Below are positions 52,156-61,098 of a stretch of DNA of 64,000 nucleotides, piece after piece. The notes below the pieces were generated by a model. The model saw only the letters and a list, made by a program, of their open reading frames with translations, had not been told where the DNA came from and searched no databases. Every line of letters begins with the position of its first letter. The first letter of the stretch is position 1. This DNA comes from Synechocystis sp. PCC 7509 (GTDB lineage: Bacteria > Cyanobacteriota > Cyanobacteriia > Cyanobacteriales > Chroococcidiopsidaceae). The stretch lies in NCBI RefSeq assembly GCF_000332075.2, contig NZ_KI966370.1:19391-83390 (forward strand). The letters are read 5' to 3'. A program made the position numbers and the translations under genes.

Positions 52156-54795
52156 CTAGTTATTTGAGGGAATAGTGACAATAAAAGTAGTACCAACTCC
52201 GACTTCACTGTTGACCGCGATATTGCCGCCATGCAAGTCCACAGATTTTTTGACTATCGCTAGTCCTAGTCCTGTCCCTGAAATAGTGCCAACGTTGGTA
52301 GCTCGATGAAAGGAGCCAAATAAATTAGCTTGGTCAGCAGTTGGAATACCAATGCCCCGATCTTGAACGCGAAAAATTGCTTCTTGTTGTTCGCAAATCA
52401 GGTCAAAATTGACAATACCGCCAGAGGGTGAATATTTAATAGCATTCGACAATAGATTGCCGAGAATATGACGTAGCAGTTTTTCATCCATGCCAACCGT
52501 TGGGCATTCTCCTTGCTGATGAAAAGATATTGTGTGGGTGTTAGTAGTAATTTGCATCTCTTCGACTAGGTTGCGGCAAAACTGTACAAGCTCAAGTGGT
52601 GTGGGCTTGCACTCTAGTTTTCCCGCTTCAGCTTTACCAATTAACAGCACATCATTTAATAGCTGAGTCATATTTTTGACCGTTGCCTGAATGCAGCCCA
52701 GGTGATAGAGTTTTTTCTCCTCACTCAACTTATGGTGGTAACGTTGCAAGATATCGGCGGAAGATAAGATGGTGCTTAAGGGAGTGCGAAATTCGTGAGA
52801 AGTTATAGTCACAAAGCGGGATTTGAGTTCTCCTAGTTCTTGTTCCTTTGCCAAAGCACTACGAATTTCTTCTTCTGCCTGCTTGCGTTTAGTGATGTCA
52901 GTGATAAAACCTTCAAGACCAAGTACCTCTCCTTTGCTATCAAATACTCCACTGCCTTTTTCCCACAGCCATTTCTCCTGAGCGGATTTAGTGTAAATCC
53001 TATATTCCACTACATAAGGTTGTTGTTTGGCGATCGCACGTTCAATTACCCGATTAACTTCGGCTAAATCTTCAGCATGAATAATGGTGTTGTACGAACT
53101 TCTACCATTACCAACAAGTTCTTCGCTTGTATACCCAGTGAGAGCGAGGCAGCCTTCACTTAGGTATTTCATTGACCACGGAGAGTTTTTGTTACAAGAG
53201 AAGACAATACCTGGCAGGGAATCAATTAAGGTAGCTAATCTTCGTTGACTTTCCCGTAGCGCCTCCTCCGTCCGCTTGCGATCGCACACTTCCATTGCTA
53301 GAGAAACTAAGTCTGCGATAGAGCCAGCAAAATTCTGTTCTTCTAACGCCCATTGGCGCGTAGCTCCTATATGCTCGTGGCATACAACTCCTACCATCTG
53401 ACCACCTAGCCAAATTGGTGCATCCAGCATGGATGTAATGCCGAGGGTAGATAGATAAAACTCGGAAAATTCTTTGGTTCTAGAATCAATTTGGGCATCG
53501 TGCGCTGCAATAGTCCGCTCAACTTGTAATGCCTGAAAATAGGCTGGATAATCTACCGCCGACAACTCAGTCCCTTTGGTATAACTATCTATACTCTGTT
53601 GATACAGATTGAGGCAGTGAATCTTCGAGCGATCGTCGTTATATAACCACACGCTGACCCGTTCAATGTCAAGGGTAAAAGCTGCTGCTTTCGTAATTTC
53701 TTCCAAAGCAGCATTAAAATCTCCAAAATTTAGGGTTTCGCGTCTTGCCAGTTCTACAAGTACTTGATTCTGTTTTTGCAGACGTTTTTGGCTTACACGC
53801 AAAGCTTCTTCTACCTGCTTACGCTCAACAATTTCTCTTTCTAATACTTGTTTGGCGGATTCTGCCACTTTCACTCGCAACAGTACCTCTTCGGCTTGCT
53901 TGCGTTTGGTGATATCTCTAAACACAATCTGTATCGCCGATCTACTTTGATAGACAATTGGTATTCCTTTTAGCTCAACATCTATAACTTGACTGTCAAG
54001 CTGAACGAACTTGCCTTCAATAAGTTCTGTCTGCTGACCTTCTTGTTGAGTTGACCAAACTTTTGTCTCAATGATTTCCTGCGAGTCTGGATGAACGAAA
54101 TTTAATACAGGTTTGTCGATAATTTCCTCTGCAATAGTTGCACCGAGAAGTTTTACACCAGTCGTATTTATATAAATAAGTTTTCCTTCGCTACAAACAG
54201 CGATCGCTTCAGGAGAAAACTCTACTAAACGGCGATAGCGTTCTTCGCTTTCTTTTAATGCTTCCTCTGACTGTTTACTTTGAGTAATAGCTCTCTCCAA
54301 AACGGCTAAATTACGTCGTAACTCCATTTGCGTCATTACCTGACGAGCCAAAATTTGTAAGGCTTCTTTCTGTTCGCAACTCAAATTTCGCGGCACATAA
54401 TCAATCGCACATAAGGTTCCTAAAGCAAGCCCTGCTGTAGTAGTTAAAGGCGCACCAGCATAAAATCTAATGTTAGGGTTTTCAGTCACCAAGGGATTAT
54501 TCGTAAACCGCACATCCTGGGCAGCATCCTGAACCACAAACAAGTCAGGCTGTAAAATAGCATGGGCGCAAAAGGCAACATCTCTGGGAGTTTGTGAAGC
54601 TTCTAAGCCCACCTTTGACTTAAACCATTGTCGCTTACTGTCAATTAAACTAACTAGCGCAATTGGAGTTCCACAAATTTGTGCAACTAGGCGGGTAAGA
54701 TCGTCGAAGGCTGCTTCGGCGGGAGTGTCAAGAATTTCATATTGATGCAGTGTATCAAGCCTGCAAGCTTCGTTATCAGGCAATGGAGCTTTCAT
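52156..54795 (-). CDS. GAF-PAS-GAF-PAS histidine kinase
   Basis: An 879-residue sensor. The order is GAF (about 15-170, with [20 protein letters not shown]), PAS (about 185-300), coiled linker, GAF (about 350-505, no bilin Cys-His pattern seen), PAS (about 515-635), HisKA ([20 protein letters not shown]) and HATPase_c ([25 protein letters not shown]). The first gene of the three-kinase array on this strand. Ligands are unknown. It probably signals to the receiver-GGDEF-EAL protein encoded next. Confidence 0.85.
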   Translation of the reverse strand: MKAPLPDNEACRLDTLHQYEILDTPAEAAFDDLTRLVAQICGTPIALVSLIDSKRQWFKSKVGLEASQTPRDVAFCAHAILQPDLFVVQDAAQDVRFTNNPLVTENPNIRFYAGAPLTTTAGLALGTLCAIDYVPRNLSCEQKEALQILARQVMTQMELRRNLAVLERAITQSKQSEEALKESEERYRRLVEFSPEAIAVCSEGKLIYINTTGVKLLGATIAEEIIDKPVLNFVHPDSQEIIETKVWSTQQEGQQTELIEGKFVQLDSQVIDVELKGIPIVYQSRSAIQIVFRDITKRKQAEEVLLRVKVAESAKQVLEREIVERKQVEEALRVSQKRLQKQNQVLVELARRETLNFGDFNAALEEITKAAAFTLDIERVSVWLYNDDRSKIHCLNLYQQSIDSYTKGTELSAVDYPAYFQALQVERTIAAHDAQIDSRTKEFSEFYLSTLGITSMLDAPIWLGGQMVGVVCHEHIGATRQWALEEQNFAGSIADLVSLAMEVCDRKRTEEALRESQRRLATLIDSLPGIVFSCNKNSPWSMKYLSEGCLALTGYTSEELVGNGRSSYNTIIHAEDLAEVNRVIERAIAKQQPYVVEYRIYTKSAQEKWLWEKGSGVFDSKGEVLGLEGFITDITKRKQAEEEIRSALAKEQELGELKSRFVTITSHEFRTPLSTILSSADILQRYHHKLSEEKKLYHLGCIQATVKNMTQLLNDVLLIGKAEAGKLECKPTPLELVQFCRNLVEEMQITTNTHTISFHQQGECPTVGMDEKLLRHILGNLLSNAIKYSPSGGIVNFDLICEQQEAIFRVQDRGIGIPTADQANLFGSFHRATNVGTISGTGLGLAIVKKSVDLHGGNIAVNSEVGVGTTFIVTIPSNN

Positions 54796-55004
54796 TGTCT
54801 TATGTTTACTCTTACTAAACTATGACTTTTGTGGTTTTGCCCAATAGAGGAGTGATCCACTCGGCTTTACTCAATTAGTATTCCCAACAACTAGCTCATA
54901 GTTATCACTGCCTCTACCAATACGGTTAAATAAAGCCGTTACTGACTGAGAGTACAATTCAAGCTAAAAGGGGATGGCTTGAAAATGTGAGGTCGTGCAT
55001 TAAT

Positions 55005-55235
55005 GGGGTCGAGCCGAGATAGCTGTAAAAAAGTGCCACGAACCTTCGCCGCCATGAATGCGCGGGGTTTTTGAGCAGCGATCTTCAGACATAAAACCCT
55101 TTTTTGAGTCAATTTACATCTGCTAATCTTAGTTAGCAGGCATTATCCGAGCAAAACGGACTATGACGGAAATCTACAAATAGCAAGTCTTAAGAGCGAA
55201 GTGGCACTAAACCACACGTATCCCGGCTCAACCCC
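55005..55235. mobile_element. Tn3-derived miniature element (TIME-like), 231 bp
   Basis: Left end GGGGTCGAGCCGAGATAGCT then GTAAAAAAGTGCCAC; right end read inward GGGGTTGAGCCGGGATACGT then GTGGTTTAGTGCCACTTCGC and TCTTAAG. The ends match at about 32 of the first 40 positions and belong to the dispersed Tn3-type family. There is no gene inside. Flanking pentamers (TTAAT and AACTA) do not match. Confidence 0.65.
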
Positions 55236-55315
55236 AACTACGCGCATAGCAGTTTTGGAGCAACGAAGAAGGACACCATCGCCCATGCGCGATGAAACTA
55301 TCCCCGCTCGCTCTG

Positions 55316-55339
55316 CTACCCAAGATGCCTCTTGGGTAG
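55316..55339. terminator. Perfect 10-bp hairpin
   Basis: CTACCCAAGA-TGCC-TCTTGGGTAG. No T-tract. It lies just before the repeat shared with 14655. Confidence 0.45.
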
Positions 55340-55420
55340 CTAACTATAGCTAGAAGCGGTCATTCGGCAGCCTGTATAAGCAAATATCATCAAAACTAGC
55401 TCAAACCCTGATTCTATTGG
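55335..55420. repeat. Diverged repeat shared with 14655-14740
   Basis: Contains GTATAAGCAAATATCATCA and CAAACCCTGATTCT, aligning with the copy upstream of the recombinase at 14855. Here it lies downstream of the PIN toxin gene. Confidence 0.5.
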
Positions 55421-55472
55421 AAAGCGGCGTGGCAAATGCTTGAGCAGTAGAGTACGACTGCCTGCACCCGGA

Positions 55473-55940
55473 TCAGGGATGATGATTGGGATTATCGGTC
55501 AGCAATCCAAGAGACTTCGCAATAGCGCTCAGGCGGTCGTCAGCTGTGAGAAAAATCAATTGAGCAGATTGCGTAGTAGTAGCGAAAGCGGGTTGAAGGA
55601 GTAGCACTGATGCTAGTTGTACCGCATCATAAGCGCGTAGAGGGTATTGCCCGACCAGTTGTCCTGCCGTTTCCGCTAGTGTGGCATCGAGTTCAATGAC
55701 TTGGTACTGATTATTCAGATCAGAGCGAAACCTTTGGATAATCAGCTTTCTATCCGTGGGAGTCAAACTACCTTCTCGTTCCCGACGGGCGATCGCACTT
55801 CTGACTTCTACCCAAGTGATTCGGGCAATAAACAATGAGTTGCCGGGATTGGGAGCCGAGAGCGCTCTTATCCAGGCACTACCAGTTTCCGGCACGTACC
55901 GTTTTACCAGGGCGCTACTATCCAGAAAATAGGCGGTCAC
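55473..55940 (-). CDS. PIN domain ribonuclease (VapC-like toxin)
   Basis: A 155-residue PIN protein. The acidic residues are in place: Asp in YFLDSSALVKRYV, Glu in ITWVEVRSAIARRE, Asp in LRAYDAVQLASVL and the late Asp in FLTADDRLSAIAKSLGL. Such toxins cleave tRNA, rRNA or mRNA. Its ATG overlaps the antitoxin stop (ATGA). Together they form a second toxin-antitoxin module beside the mobilization genes, likely for maintenance. Confidence 0.85.
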   Translation of the reverse strand: MTAYFLDSSALVKRYVPETGSAWIRALSAPNPGNSLFIARITWVEVRSAIARREREGSLTPTDRKLIIQRFRSDLNNQYQVIELDATLAETAGQLVGQYPLRAYDAVQLASVLLLQPAFATTTQSAQLIFLTADDRLSAIAKSLGLLTDNPNHHP

Positions 55941-56230
55941 ATTGGACCCCGTTCTTCAATAATGATTTCTGAGAGCGGCTTACCTGGAGATGCCTCTAGT
56001 CTTTGGGTTAGTTCGCGCCATGCTTCTTCGGAGACTGCTTCAACATCGCCGCGACGGGGAGGAGGCGTGACCAGTCCCGCGTCCACTAGAGACTGAATTA
56101 CCTGTTCGGTTGAACTAGAAGTTTCTTCCGTCAAAACTTGCAGCCGCACAGTTTGCCCATCAGTTAGGGACAAAGGATTTTGGGGGCGCAGCATCCCGTT
56201 AGAGTAGACAGCAGTAATAATTTCTGACAT
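55937..56230 (-). CDS. Antitoxin, DUF104/AF2212-like
   Basis: A 97-residue protein from the ATG at 56230 (MSEIITAVYSNGMLRPQNPL), the usual start of AF2212-like antitoxins; a longer frame from 56302 adds 24 residues with no family counterpart. DGQTVRLQVL follows as a short beta segment, and a helical C-terminus (EAWRELTQRLEA) probably binds the toxin. It is coupled to the PIN gene. Confidence 0.8.
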   Translation of the reverse strand: MSEIITAVYSNGMLRPQNPLSLTDGQTVRLQVLTEETSSSTEQVIQSLVDAGLVTPPPRRGDVEAVSEEAWRELTQRLEASPGKPLSEIIIEERGPM

Positions 56231-56302
56231 AGTTAGCGTACTTTTCTGCGAAGCGTTGTTATGAGGCTGAATTTGAGGTAAAAATGGCAAGGCTGTATCC
56301 AA

Positions 56303-56625
56303 TTGCTACGAAACGGCGATAAACATTGCCCTCCAAAGCTTGCCAAAAAATCCTAGCAATTAGTCTAATTTGTTCTATTTTCAAACTCAAAAGATCCATA
56401 AATTGTCTCCCTCTGGATTGACCTCAAAAACTGAAAAGAAACAATTAGCTAATTGACGAGCAGAGGTATAGCTAGATTATCAGCCATAAACAAGCAAAAC
56501 GAAAGCATAAGTAAATCGTGCTGTGCAGAAGTTACACCTCGCTTTAGAGTCTACAAGTATGACTTGACCAGAGAGGTAATAAATTCTTCAATATCGCACT
56601 GCTTCCAAATCATCAACCCAGTTTG
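56303..56625. other. Gap between the toxin-antitoxin and mobilization genes
   Basis: No reliable gene or structured element seen; plus-strand frames here run antisense into the mobilization gene. Confidence 0.5.
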
Positions 56626-57237
56626 CTATTCCTCCGGCATCGGCAACTGCCACGAAGGACAAGTGTACCAACCATTCTTATCCGGGTCAGAAGCTCTATT
56701 CGTATTGCACTCCTCAATCACCTGCCGATTACGCTCCAGCAGCAATCGCTTTGATGCCCCCAAATTCCAGGCAAAGACAAAGCCCAACACCCCAAGAGTC
56801 GCCATCAGCCCTCCCACCACCACCAGCAAATTTTGATGCTTAAAAATAGCCGCCAGCGCCGCCCCAATCCCCCGCCAACCCGACTGGGCAATACTAGCGT
56901 CAATTATTGCCACCGCCCGCAATTCCTTAATCAACTCATCCGTTGCAATCCGCGCGCGACCAACTTCCTCCAAGTATGGCCTCAGCACCAACCCCATAGA
57001 ATTCTTCAACTGTTCGGGATGAATCTCTAGACTGCTATCAGTTTGTCTCAGTTGCGCCCTCAGTTCAGCAATTTCAACTCTAGTCAGAGCCGTTTCCACC
57101 ACCCAAGGGAAAATCTTATCCGTTGCGGGAATTCCGCTTGCTTGGAGAATTTGGCAAAGTTTCTGTTTCCTGTCCGTTGGCATCTCTGGATGCCTCTGGT
57201 TCAAAAAACGCACTATCGGCGAGTCGTTCGGCTCCAT
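56626..57237 (-). CDS. Mobilization-block membrane protein
   Basis: A 203-residue protein from MEPNDSPIVRFLNQRHP at 57237 (earlier starts at 57249 and 57297 are possible). The N-terminal half is helical and charged; one transmembrane helix lies near residues 140-163 (LLVVVGGLMATLGVLGFVFA), with a short tail containing two Cys. It overlaps the 3' end of the ATPase gene by about 120 bp in another frame, unusually long. Its position in the relaxase operon suggests a membrane mobilization factor of the MobE/TraM kind, but homology is not established. Confidence 0.5.
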   Translation of the reverse strand: MEPNDSPIVRFLNQRHPEMPTDRKQKLCQILQASGIPATDKIFPWVVETALTRVEIAELRAQLRQTDSSLEIHPEQLKNSMGLVLRPYLEEVGRARIATDELIKELRAVAIIDASIAQSGWRGIGAALAAIFKHQNLLVVVGGLMATLGVLGFVFAWNLGASKRLLLERNRQVIEECNTNRASDPDKNGWYTCPSWQLPMPEE

Positions 57238-57931
57238 CGAGTTGAGCATAGAAATCTTCCAAATAAGTTTGAATTTCCTGCTGTCCCAAAATCCCAAAAT
57301 CGGGATAATCCCGCGCCTCCCCCCAAGTCAACAATTGCTTTTGGGGATTACGCCCATCAACTACCTTCTTCATTTCCAGGTCGAACAAACCCAGCCGCAC
57401 CACAGGCACTCGATAACTCTCCAGCAACCCCTGAAAACTAGAGGACTCAAAAAACTCCAAATCCGTTGTATTGCGCCCCAGATTAGCCACAAAGATCATC
57501 GGCATATATTGACCAATAGTTTCTGCTGTCGGTCTAAACAAATTTAAAGAATCATTATCCAAATCGCTCACAAACAGATAACGCATCCTAATCCCCAAAC
57601 GAACAGCAGTTGGCATTACCTTTTTCGTCACCAGCCAAGTAAGCAAACTTTCATTAGTCCCCGCCCGACAATTAGCCACAACAGGACGAAGTAAAGCCGC
57701 ATCTAACAAAGAATTTGCCGTACTCGCTCTGGAAGCATCCTCACTAAAAAACGCCTGCCTATCGAACTTATGGTTGCCGTAATAATTGCTCGTCGTCGCA
57801 TTACTCTTATCAGTGTCAATCAAAAAAAATTCCTGCTGGCGATCCAAATGCCGTTGGCAATCCAACCGCGCGACAAAAGACTTACCAGTACCCCCCTTTT
57901 CTCCACCCCAGAGATTAATCGCATTACTCAC
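57116..57931 (-). CDS. ParA-like/TraL-type ATPase of the mobilization block
   Basis: A 271-residue protein from the GTG at 57931, preceded by AGGAG 9-13 bases upstream; a frame from 57976 is less likely. NLWGGEKGGTGKSFVARLDC is a P-loop of the MinD/ParA class, and FFLIDTDKSNATTSNYY is the A' region. In MOBP-type plasmids StbB/MobD/TraL-like ATPases of this kind are encoded near the origin of transfer (family knowledge). It is not paired with a centromere protein, so transfer rather than partition is likely. Confidence 0.65.
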   Translation of the reverse strand: MSNAINLWGGEKGGTGKSFVARLDCQRHLDRQQEFFLIDTDKSNATTSNYYGNHKFDRQAFFSEDASRASTANSLLDAALLRPVVANCRAGTNESLLTWLVTKKVMPTAVRLGIRMRYLFVSDLDNDSLNLFRPTAETIGQYMPMIFVANLGRNTTDLEFFESSSFQGLLESYRVPVVRLGLFDLEMKKVVDGRNPQKQLLTWGEARDYPDFGILGQQEIQTYLEDFYAQLDGAERLADSAFFEPEASRDANGQETETLPNSPSKRNSRNG

Positions 57932-57950
57932 AACTGATATACTCCTAATC

Positions 57951-58346
57951 CTAGAAATTAACAGCAGAATTAGCACTTGTACTAGCAGGAGAATCAGATT
58001 TAACCGACGACTTAGTAGCTGATGGCTTAGAACTTACAGCTTGGGTTGGCTCCGACGACACCTTAGCATTCAATCTTTGCCAATACTTCCGAAACGTACT
58101 CGGCTGAACTTTAATTCCGTAAGTAGCCGCCAGCCGACAAATATCTTCCGCACCATAACCCTGAGACAAAGCAAGAGCAAACTTCTCTTGATTAGTCTCC
58201 AGCAGCTTCTCAAAAGAAGCAGGATTAGGCTTAGACCCCCAAGAATTAAGCTCCGTTAAAAACCCATCAGGATCTGGTTGAACATCTGACACCTGAACTT
58301 CATCAACAGAAGCAGCAGACTTTTTCGACTTAGAATCAGTTGGCAT
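57951..58346 (-). CDS. TraK-like/HTH accessory mobilization protein
   Basis: A 131-residue protein from the ATG at 58346 (MPTDSKSKKSAASVDEV). The core NQEKFALALSQGYGAEDICR followed by LAATYGIKVQPSTFRKYWQR reads as a small HTH domain, seen in oriT-binding TraK/StbA-like proteins. Ser/Lys-rich tails flank it. An upstream in-frame extension to 58652 crosses the likely transfer origin region and has no ribosome binding site. It is 19 bp before the ATPase gene. Confidence 0.6.
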   Translation of the reverse strand: MPTDSKSKKSAASVDEVQVSDVQPDPDGFLTELNSWGSKPNPASFEKLLETNQEKFALALSQGYGAEDICRLAATYGIKVQPSTFRKYWQRLNAKVSSEPTQAVSSKPSATKSSVKSDSPASTSANSAVNF

Positions 58347-58690
58347 AACTAGCAGCCCAGAAGATATTATTGCATCCAAAAAGTGATAATTATCTAATAT
58401 TACAGCAATATCTGAATCTGAAAAAGATAAATTACTATTAATAACATTACCCCCAGTAAGTGCCAGCCAACAGATGAAGCCAAGCGACACCCCCGTGAAT
58501 ACGCCTACGGGCAAACCCTCACCCCTGGTACAATCCAATTCCTGACCCCGCCCTTGGACAAGCTGTGAACTTTCGGTAAATAAGCTCCGCTCATTTACCT
58601 CATCGCTGCGCGACCGTTCAAGCTTGCCAGGGGAGTACCCCTGAACCCCCAACCCCCGGACACCCTACTAGCTAAACCCAAAAACCTGCC
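58347..58690. other. Divergent region between mobilization genes, candidate oriT
   Basis: The about 340-bp space between divergent accessory and MobC/relaxase genes is the usual site of oriT. It contains the hairpin CAGGGG-AGTA-CCCCTG (about 58628-58643) and the following C-rich stretch AACCCCCAACCCCCGGACAC. The nick site cannot be told from sequence alone. Confidence 0.45.
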
Positions 58691-59149
58691 GTGACTAACC
58701 GCCCCCCTCTAGATGAGATATTGCAAGGAGTATTTAATAACTCTCAGATAGAGCTACCTGGAAAAATAGAACGAAAAAACAAACTTAGTTTTGTCGTCAG
58801 CGACGAAGAATTAGAACTCCTCAATGCTGCACGAGGGGGAATGAAGTTAAGTGAATACCTCCGCTCTGCCATCTTCAAGCAGCAACTACCCATTCCTCGC
58901 GCCACCGTTCCTGCTATCAACCGCGAAACCTTAGTTAGGTTAAACCGGATTGGCGCACTGCTCAATCAACAAGCTAGGGCTTTGAATACTGCAAAATGCC
59001 TTAATAGCTTTTCGGGAATATCAAGCGAATATCTCCAGCAGTGTCTCGAACAACTGCAACAACTAGAGCGAGAATTAAAACAACTCGGTCGGGCAATTGT
59101 TCTATTAAACGCTAGAAATAGGAGCGAGAATGATTGGGAAGATATCTAA
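58691..59149 (+). CDS. mobC: MobC-like relaxosome protein
   Basis: A 152-residue protein with a GTG start at 58691. The N-terminal strand-helix part (KLSFVVSDEELELLNAARGG then MKLSEYLRSAIF) is the RHH-like region of MobC/MbeC proteins; the C-terminal half is helical (ETLVRLNRIGALLNQQARAL). MobC helps the relaxase open DNA at oriT. It overlaps the relaxase gene by 20 bp. Confidence 0.75.
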   Translation: MTNRPPLDEILQGVFNNSQIELPGKIERKNKLSFVVSDEELELLNAARGGMKLSEYLRSAIFKQQLPIPRATVPAINRETLVRLNRIGALLNQQARALNTAKCLNSFSGISSEYLQQCLEQLQQLERELKQLGRAIVLLNARNRSENDWEDI

Positions 59150-60719
59150 AAGCGGTAGCTTCAAGCAGCTAGTCGAGTACCTAGATAAAGAAGATTCCGT
59201 TATCCTGGGAACAAATATGTATGGTCAGAGCATTAGAGAACTAACTGCTGAATTTATGACTATCCGCGACCTAAACCCCAGTATCAAACAACCTGTATTA
59301 CACGCCTCCTTATCGCTATTACCTGGAGAATCCCTAAGCGACGAACAATTTAGAGAAGTATGCGAAACATGGATGGAGAAGATGGGCTTTGACTTAACTA
59401 AAAATCAATATCTAATTGTCCGTCATAAAGACACAGAACACGAACACGCCCACCTTGCTATCAACCGAATAGATATGCTTACTACCAAGGTAGTAATTGA
59501 TAGCTTTGAGCGTTACCGAAGCCAGGAAATTATTCGTCAGTTAGAGCAGAATTATGATTTAGAACAAGTTGCTCCTAGTTGGCAGACCTTTAAGAATTCT
59601 GAGCATGAGATAGAGCCTAATTTACAACGAGCTAGTCGCAAAGGATTGACTCATGAAATAGAAATAGCTGCTATTGATAATCCAACGATGCCAGAATTTT
59701 TCCACCGCTTGGTAGAGCGGCAGATTCGATCTGAAGTGGGATTTACCCGTAATGGCAAGCCCAAGGGCATCACCTACAAAGTAGCAGATGGTGAGAAAGT
59801 AGCTGGGAATGCCTTGGGTAAAGCCTATAGCTTCCCAGGATTGCAGAAGTATCTGAAAGTAACCTATGACCCGACTAGAGACAACCAGAAACTAGCTGAA
59901 TTTGTCCAAAGCACACAACAACAAAATCAGGAATTACAACAAGAGAGAGAACCTGCGCGAGAGGAACTAGAAGTACAGACTCCTCACTCCTCCTTGGAAG
60001 CTATAGAAGAACAAAGCATACCGGAGCCGAAAATTCAGCAGATTTGGTCGTCACAATATGGAATTCCCGCTATAGAGGACTTGGTAAAAGCTATTCCAGA
60101 AAACCTAAGAGAGACACAAGCTGAAACCCCCGAAAGAGATCGCAGACAACGAGAAAAAGCCCAAGCTATTTATCAACAATGGGATAGCCTTACTAGGGCG
60201 ATTTATCAAGTTGAAGACCCAAAAGACATCGACCCGCGAATTGCGTTTTTGATGCAGTCGCAGCAGCAGACCTCCAAGCAGATTACTCAGGTCTTAGCAC
60301 AAAGCCCCGCCGTGCAGGAGTTACTCAAGCGCGACTTCACCTACGCTCAAAGCTATTCCCAATTCTGCCAGTCTCAAGCTTGTGACAATCAGACAACCTG
60401 GCAGCCTGATCTTGACCAGTACCGTAGGGCTGTGGAGCTAGAGCGCCAGCAGCAGGAAGAGCGGCGTATCGCCAGCGAGCGTCAGCAACAGCAGCAGCAA
60501 GAACGACAACATAATTTGAAACTGCTCTTGCAGTGGCAGGAAACAGCGATCGCTTTGGGCAGACCTGCATCCTATGTGGAGCGAATTCGTGAGGTGACGG
60601 CAGACTACCAGCGTGGTCTACCGTTATCAGAGAAGACCATTGCGGCAAGGCAACAGGATTTAGCTGCTAAAGAGCGACAGCAAAAGGCGCAACGTCCGCA
60701 GGGAGAATTGAGTTTATGA
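59130..60719 (+). CDS. Relaxase/mobilization nuclease (MobA/VirD2 type)
   Basis: A 529-residue relaxase. Residues 1-200 form the catalytic domain: KSGSFKQLVEYLDKED near the N-terminus, Tyr residues at about 18 and 31 as candidate nicking residues, HASLSLLPGESLSDEQF, and the metal-binding HEHAHLAINRI (the three-His motif). The C-terminal half is Gln/Glu-rich and helical, with no primase or helicase domain. AGGAG precedes the ATG at 59130. It makes the molecule mobilizable; no coupling protein or type IV secretion genes are seen here, so a helper would be needed. Confidence 0.85.
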   Translation: MIGKISKSGSFKQLVEYLDKEDSVILGTNMYGQSIRELTAEFMTIRDLNPSIKQPVLHASLSLLPGESLSDEQFREVCETWMEKMGFDLTKNQYLIVRHKDTEHEHAHLAINRIDMLTTKVVIDSFERYRSQEIIRQLEQNYDLEQVAPSWQTFKNSEHEIEPNLQRASRKGLTHEIEIAAIDNPTMPEFFHRLVERQIRSEVGFTRNGKPKGITYKVADGEKVAGNALGKAYSFPGLQKYLKVTYDPTRDNQKLAEFVQSTQQQNQELQQEREPAREELEVQTPHSSLEAIEEQSIPEPKIQQIWSSQYGIPAIEDLVKAIPENLRETQAETPERDRRQREKAQAIYQQWDSLTRAIYQVEDPKDIDPRIAFLMQSQQQTSKQITQVLAQSPAVQELLKRDFTYAQSYSQFCQSQACDNQTTWQPDLDQYRRAVELERQQQEERRIASERQQQQQQERQHNLKLLLQWQETAIALGRPASYVERIREVTADYQRGLPLSEKTIAARQQDLAAKERQQKAQRPQGELSL

Positions 60720-60909
60720 ACTAATGCATAATTTTTTCAATCATGCCTGGTAAGTATATGGGCAGATACCTGCTTCGGCAGAGTAATGTACCTATTGCCG
60801 CCTTCACTAGATGTGTTCAACTCGATTAGTTAAGCAAATCCAGACTAAACAGTGCTATAAGGTGCTTTCCAGGGAACAATAAGAACGCCCCCATTTCTTT
60901 CCTACATCT

Positions 60910-61098
60910 ATGGAGCAACATCTGCGCCAACTCATTGAAGAGGTGTGTCAGCACCCACTTAAAAACCCGAAAAGACAGAAGGCTATGAATAAGCTGCTCA
61001 TTGAAATTCAACGATTACCAGGATTAGGCAAATCCTCCCACCCAGACTATTTAGATGCCTTGAATCAAACCTGGGAGGTTCTTCCGAGCTTTTGGTGA
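60910..61098 (+). pseudogene. N-terminal remnant of a sigma-factor-like gene cut by an ISL3 element
   Basis: The frame reads MEQHLRQLIEEVCQHPLKNP, then KRQKAMNKLLIEIQ and YLDALNQTWE, and enters the insertion sequence at 61077. The pattern (..LIEE..HP...RQKA.N.LL..IQ.....YLDALNQTW) resembles the N-terminus of cyanobacterial ECF-like sigma factors, but the rest is gone: sequence after the element at 62875 does not continue the frame. Confidence 0.5.
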
